The translations under genes were made by a program, and so were the position numbers. 64,000 nt of DNA from the NCBI GenBank assembly GCA_034620365.1, contig JAQGEQ010000071.1, positions 5,518,001 through 5,582,000 on the forward strand, read 5' to 3'. Source of the stretch: Pegea sp. RAD2-039. Its lineage: Eukaryota > Chordata > Thaliacea > Salpida > Salpidae. The notes below the pieces were generated by a model. The model searched no databases and was not told the DNA's origin. It saw nothing but the letters and a program-made list of their open reading frames with translations. Numbering within the stretch: the first letter of the stretch is position 1; each line of letters begins with the position of its first letter. Below, piece by piece: positions 59,076 through 64,000 of the stretch.

Positions 59076-61561
59076 AGTCCTGGTCCTAACTCTTTTTTAA
59101 ACTCTTGCCAAGAAGCTTGAACTCACAATTTTCAGTCTCGGTATTTAAAACTGTTTCAAGTTTTTCTTCATAAAGTTCTCTCAAATTAAGAAGTTTTGAT
59201 TTGAAAAAAATGTATTAAAAAGCTGGAAGATTTGCAGGTAGAAAATGATACTGCTAGTGATATGTTTTGCAAAAAATGAATACTTGTTTAATATTTGGTG
59301 AAAGTGAAGAAAAAAATATCATGATAACTTCTTATTTGAAAATTGTTTGTTTAAAGTTCAATATTCGATTTCTTTTTATTAAAATATCTAAACAGAACTT
59401 ATGTTTTTTTCTTTACGTTGAAATTTTCTGCCTGTAAACTTAAATAAGGTTATTTTTTTAATTTTAAAATTTCACGCAGTGAAATCATTATTTAGAAAAT
59501 TTCCAAATGCGCGTAACACTTACTTTTATGGCTAAGTTCACTTTTTAAAGTCAGTTGTATTTTCAAAGATACTTTAAATAATTTTGTGTGTAAAAATTAT
59601 ACAATCAATTTTGGTAAATCCCCGAATAATTAAATAACAACTCAATTTGAGCAACCTAAAAACCTTTCCTTTGTTTTCCTCAGAATTTTTTGTTTCTGAA
59701 GATAAAAGGAACTTATAACTGACGCAGTTTCGTAGCTTTTAAATTTTATTTTCATTTATTATTGACATTTAATTATTAATAGTCAAAGCAAAACAGAAGC
59801 TTCAACCTGTAAATAAATAAGCAACTTTATTCTAGTACTTATCCATAATTTATAAAACAATTCAACATCTGAATAGAAAGAAGAATGAAATATTAATAAT
59901 GAGACTAACTCACATGTAAGCCGGTTTTTATCGTTGATAATCTATGAATGAAAGCTGTATATGAAAGGTAGGTACGAAAACTATGATGCAGTAAGTTTAA
60001 GTCTCGAATTTTTTATTTACAATTTTAAGATAAAAATATAGTTTCTGTATCAAGCTGTTAAAAGTTTTGAATGAAATTAAATAACTTTGAAAGTTTTATT
60101 TGCAATATTTCCTCAATTCTATTTTCCATAACTCTACAGTTTCAACAGCTAGAAATAAATTTTAATTGCAGTATATGTAAGCAATTAGAGTATCTATATG
60201 TTTAGAAATATTTTATCTTAAATAATTTCACTATTTACGTTATTAAATATATAAACAGCCGCTGGAGTAGTTAAGGAAGCTAATTTTGATAAACTCTTTG
60301 ATTATTTTTTATGGTGCATTTCTTCTAGTTTAAAAATTTAAAAATGTTTAAAGTGACATTTAATGATTTATAAAATATATTGTTGTACCTGAAAATGTAC
60401 AATTAAGAAAAATATTTGTCATTAATATTATGGAAGGTATCTAATAATTCCAATAAAAAAATTCACTTCATCATATCACTACTATTTCTCAGAATATAAA
60501 TCAAATTTATACTTTTATTTTAAGTTTCCTTAATGTAAATTAGTCGACACTTGTTGAAAATGGCAGTTCCTTTACATAATATCTTTAAACAAAGTTTAAA
60601 GTGTTACAAAATTGATGTATTTAATAAAATTGTCACAAACTAAAGTTCATAAGCAAACACTCAGTGATAAAAAATAAATAAACTAGCGCAAACTCAGAAT
60701 CTTTTTTTGTCTTACAATATCTTAAAGAATAAATAAATGGGATACTTCAAATTGTGAAAAAATTTGTAACCATAATTTGTAGAGATTTATGGTTGATACT
60801 GATTATTGAAATTTATTTATTTGCTTAAATAATTTAATTACAACAAAAAACGTAATCTTCAAATATCTTTAAAAATTGATTTAAACGTTTAATCGTGTTT
60901 TTCTCACTATAAAAGTTAGATATTTTTCTGCTGGTAGAAATTTTTAAAAGGAATTTAAGTTTTTTGTAGCCATTAAGAAAGTTAAATGAAGTAACCTAAG
61001 TAGACTAATCATTAGTTAGTATTCAAGTTAGTAAAAGACTTGATAGTAGAAACAAACTTATAAATTTTATCAACGACACTAAATACTTATTAAATCTGTT
61101 TAATGAAGATCAATAATATTAATAATTTTGAAAGTTTTAATCTTCAACCTTAGAAAAATTATTTAGATGAAAAGTCGAAGCGATGATCTAGAAATTTTTG
61201 TGGATCTAAAAAACTAATAAATAAGAATAAAAAACATTTAGGGCTTTGAAGGTCGAGCCTGAACACTTTCAAAAAACCCTCAGGCAAAACTTTAAATGTA
61301 CAAAGAAGTAAATGGTTTCTTTAGATTGATTTTGTAATTTTAATTGATTATGAAAGCTTACAATCTTGTGAAGAGTAAAAAAATAATTTTTTTAATGATG
61401 TATAAGGAAACCAAAAATTTCTTGACTTTGTTTAGATTATTAGATTATTTATTAACTTTATAATAGGGGATTGTAGCATAGAACTTTATAGAAACATAAA
61501 AATTATTTAAAAAATTTATAATTTAAAGAAAATTATATTGTAACAGTAAGATTTGTAAGAA
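59076..61561. other. AT-rich intergenic region, nothing recognised
   Basis: About 2.5 kb after the aquaporin stop. It should contain the aquaporin 3' UTR, but no poly(A) signal stands out from the AT-rich background. No coding exon, repeat or RNA gene is evident. Confidence 0.5.
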
Positions 61562-61880
61562 ATGACCAGTAGTATGGCCTACTTTCGTCCTGCTATAAGC
61601 CAAGACAGAAATTATGGAAATTTAGTGGTTACCCATGCAGTAGGATTCACTCTCAAAGCGATCAAGGTATACAACAGAACAGAAGGACTGATTCAGCTAG
61701 ACCCGGCTGGCGTCCCAAGAGCTACCAGAACGACACTGAGCACAGTGATAAACTGCCTACAGTTCCAACTACAGCTTTAATAATAAATAATATTTGTGAG
61801 AATGTGTGTTAGCGGAAGATGCTCTCTTCAAACACATTCCTTCGCATTTGTTGAAATAAATAAAAATAAATAAATTCGGA
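61562..61880 (+). mobile_element. Segment of unknown origin ending in the LINE 3' tail
   Basis: The last 90 nt (gtgagaatgtgtgttagcgg, gatgctctcttcaaacac, cgcatttgttgaaataaat) match the 3' tail of the LINEs in this window. The 220 nt before it are much less AT-rich and open in one frame (72 residues, with AISQDRNYGNLVVTHAVGF and GVPRATRTTLSTVIN), and do not match the LINE at 19684. It could be a diverged LINE end, a non-autonomous element borrowing the tail, or a template-switch chimera with a cellular RNA. Confidence 0.5.
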
Positions 61881-62976
61881 ATTCTGCGTTTCCTAGAAGT
61901 GCTGTCATTAACCAGACTAACGAGTGATAACCGCTACACTGCGGAGACAGGCTAATGGAAAGAAATAATTACTTTGCTTAAAAGTCTAATAAAGAAACCT
62001 TGACAGTTGCCAAAAATGTATAACAGAGAAAATTCTAATGTGATTGCTAATGAGGATGCCTAAAAAAAGTAATTAAAAAAAAATAATTATACACAAAGTA
62101 GGCAATTCCGACTAAGTATGTCAGTAATCACTAGAAGTTGTTGCGCGACTAATGAGGTAATCGAAATTGAGGGGTACATAAACGTGGCTATTTACTGCTA
62201 CTGAAACGAATTTTTATCCAGTTAAGAGTTACAGAAAACACCCCATAAAAATGGTGTTTTACAATAAAGACTTCGTTTGGAAGCTTTTACATGATTTAAA
62301 AAAATTCAAAAAATTGCAATGAAGAATACTAGCTCAGAAATATCCCTGAAAATAAAATTAAAAGCTTAAAAGACATATTACATGAAAGACAATTAAAAAC
62401 AGTTTCTCTCAAAATAGTAACATATGTTCTGTACAAGAAATTGTTTTCTTTTTATTTTCTGTCATTGCACAAATCTGTCGTAATATGTATATATGTCAAA
62501 CATCAATTAAGTAAAGCTCATGCGACGTATTTATATTATTTATTTCGTTTATGAATTTATACAATTACTACATAAATCTGATGATTCGAATATTGCTTAA
62601 AATTAATTAATTTTTCTTATTGGTCTAACATGACAATTTATGCAAATTGGGCGAAATCTCATAAAAGCTTACAGCTGGAAAAGTTAGTTTGCTTTGTAGC
62701 GGTCACACGTGCAAGTTCCAAGGTGACTCGATATAACCGACATCGTTTTATCTTTCTCTTTCTTACTTTTAGATTGTATTGATTAAGATCTTGTACAGCT
62801 CTTCGAAACAGCTTCAGTTATTTCATAAATTTTGAGTCATAAGAATTGCTGGTATATAGCTAAGCACAATTTAGTAGTCATCAAATTTGTTTGATTCAAA
62901 GCTATACATTTTTATTCTTCAGATTTTGCTTTTATTTATTTACAAAATCTCTGAGTAACTTATTATCTGTAAAAAT
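61881..62976. promoter_or_regulatory. Upstream region of the right-edge gene
   Basis: About 1.1 kb, less AT-rich near 61880-62200 and 62690-62760. It contains an E-box palindrome CACGTG in gtcacacgtgcaag near 62706. It precedes the start codon at 62977 and probably holds its promoter and 5' UTR. Confidence 0.4.
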
Positions 62977-64000
62977 ATGACAATAAACGTCAATGTTTCA
63001 CCCGACCAATTACAGCAGAATAGTAAGTTTTAATTAGTTTCTTATTAAACATATTTTAAATTTATATTTTTTGAAATAAGTTTGAATATTTTATCAATAT
63101 ATTTCGGAATAATTTTATGGCTTAAACTGAAAATTTTTATTCTTTACATTTTAAAATTTGTTAACTTTATGTTTAAGTTTGATTTTACAAATTTAAACTT
63201 GAAAAAGATTTTTTTTGTTTCCGTTTTGAATAATTAATAAAATTTAGTTTGATGATATTAAAATTAAAATGAAACTAACTTCACAAGTTGGTTCCTCAAT
63301 TTTTTTTAATCAATAATTTTGAAATTATTTTTCATGGATTTTATTTCAGATAAATATTTTAAACATTTTATGTCAAGTTTAACTTGGTAAAGTTCAAATA
63401 TTTTTTTATAAAAATTAGTTTTTATTAGATATTATTAATTTACAAATTTTTTAATCCACCTGATTTTTTATAAAACAAAATCTTATATATCTTTACAATA
63501 GTTTTTATTGAGTAAATACTTAAAATAATATTATATAAGTATTACAAAGCTTAGAAATCTTTATATCTATAATAGACATAGAAAACTGCTCAATGTTTTG
63601 TTATATTGAATAATTGAAAATCTAAAAAGTTACTTAAATATAATTAATTTTTTATTATTTTATTATTAATAAAGTAAAAAATTTTTTTGTGTTTTTAAAA
63701 TGATATGAAGTATTTTTTTTCTTCATGCTTTAAAGTTTAAATGTTCTTTTATAAAATGTTTATGAAATAACCTACATAACCAATGTTAATGACAGCTGCT
63801 ACATTATCCTGGGTTTAATTATCTTATTATGTATTTTATATTGAATTAGCTTGTAGTTTTAAAAAGGTTATTTTGAAATTAGCAAAATAATTTTGTTTGT
63901 TTCTCTTCATATTCATGTGATTGTTTTTTAATTTAAAGCTTTTTATTTTATTTCTATTTTGATCTAAATTTATTCTTTACTTCAGGCTCTGAATGTGATG
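62977..64000 (+). CDS. First exons of an unidentified gene (cut by window edge)
   Basis: An ATG at 62977 opens 15 codons (MTINVNVSPDQLQQN) that end in a consensus GTAAGT donor at 63023. The next acceptor (ttcag, 63984-63985) joins in phase to SSECD and runs off the window. The intron is about 960 nt. Too little is visible to name the protein. Confidence rests on the start context, donor, acceptor and phase. Confidence 0.5.

Overview
The window is a piece of a very AT-rich eukaryotic nuclear genome, almost certainly from an animal. Genes are split by introns from 48 nt to over 1 kb with GT-AG borders, and the recognisable genes are metazoan: D-glutamate cyclase (DGLUCY), a CDK9-like kinase, RNA polymerase II subunit RPB11, a Big-brain-type aquaporin and CR1/Jockey-like LINEs. 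The phylum cannot be fixed from sequence alone. I saw no tRNA, rRNA, CRISPR array or prokaryotic gene. Many true coding exons lack an ATG and were found by joining splice sites in phase.

Positions 1-40453 form a head-to-tail tandem array of about three and a half units (about 1-12452, 12453-25440, 25441-36079 and a partial unit 36080-40453) that look nearly identical by eye. Each full unit holds an unidentified minus-strand gene for a coiled-coil protein with a basic 10-residue repeat (called CCB here; 15 exons, 531-532 residues), then a divergent intergenic region, then plus-strand DGLUCY 5' exons fused to the 3' part of a CDK9-like kinase gene. Because of the chosen boundary each CCB gene starts in one unit and ends in the previous one, giving gene A (partial, left edge), B, C and D.

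The fusion was made in two different ways. Unit 1 breaks in DGLUCY intron 3 and keeps kinase exons from the middle of the N-lobe. Units 2 and 3 break inside DGLUCY exon 4 and keep only the kinase C-lobe, with a 16-nt filler at the join. No fusion is in frame, and the DGLUCY halves of units 2 and 3 carry different further lesions. Only the last copy (38444-41622) is a full DGLUCY gene. CCB gene B also carries a 1.55-kb internal duplication of five exons that keeps the reading frame and would lengthen the protein to about 821 residues. A LINE sits only in unit 2.

From 41600 rightwards the sequence is single copy: POLR2J (RPB11, minus, tail-to-tail with DGLUCY), a repeat cluster at 44158-48065 (two truncated LINEs in opposite orientation around a decayed Ty3/gypsy-like gag-protease), about 5.9 kb with nothing recognised, a complete seven-exon aquaporin gene (53954-59075), about 2.5 kb of empty AT-rich DNA, a small segment with the LINE 3' tail (61562-61880), and the first exon of a new gene at the right edge.

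I found no clear multi-gene system. The strongest candidates for something new are the amplified CCB gene family with its in-frame exon-block duplication, and the recurrent DGLUCY/CDK9 junctions inside the same array.
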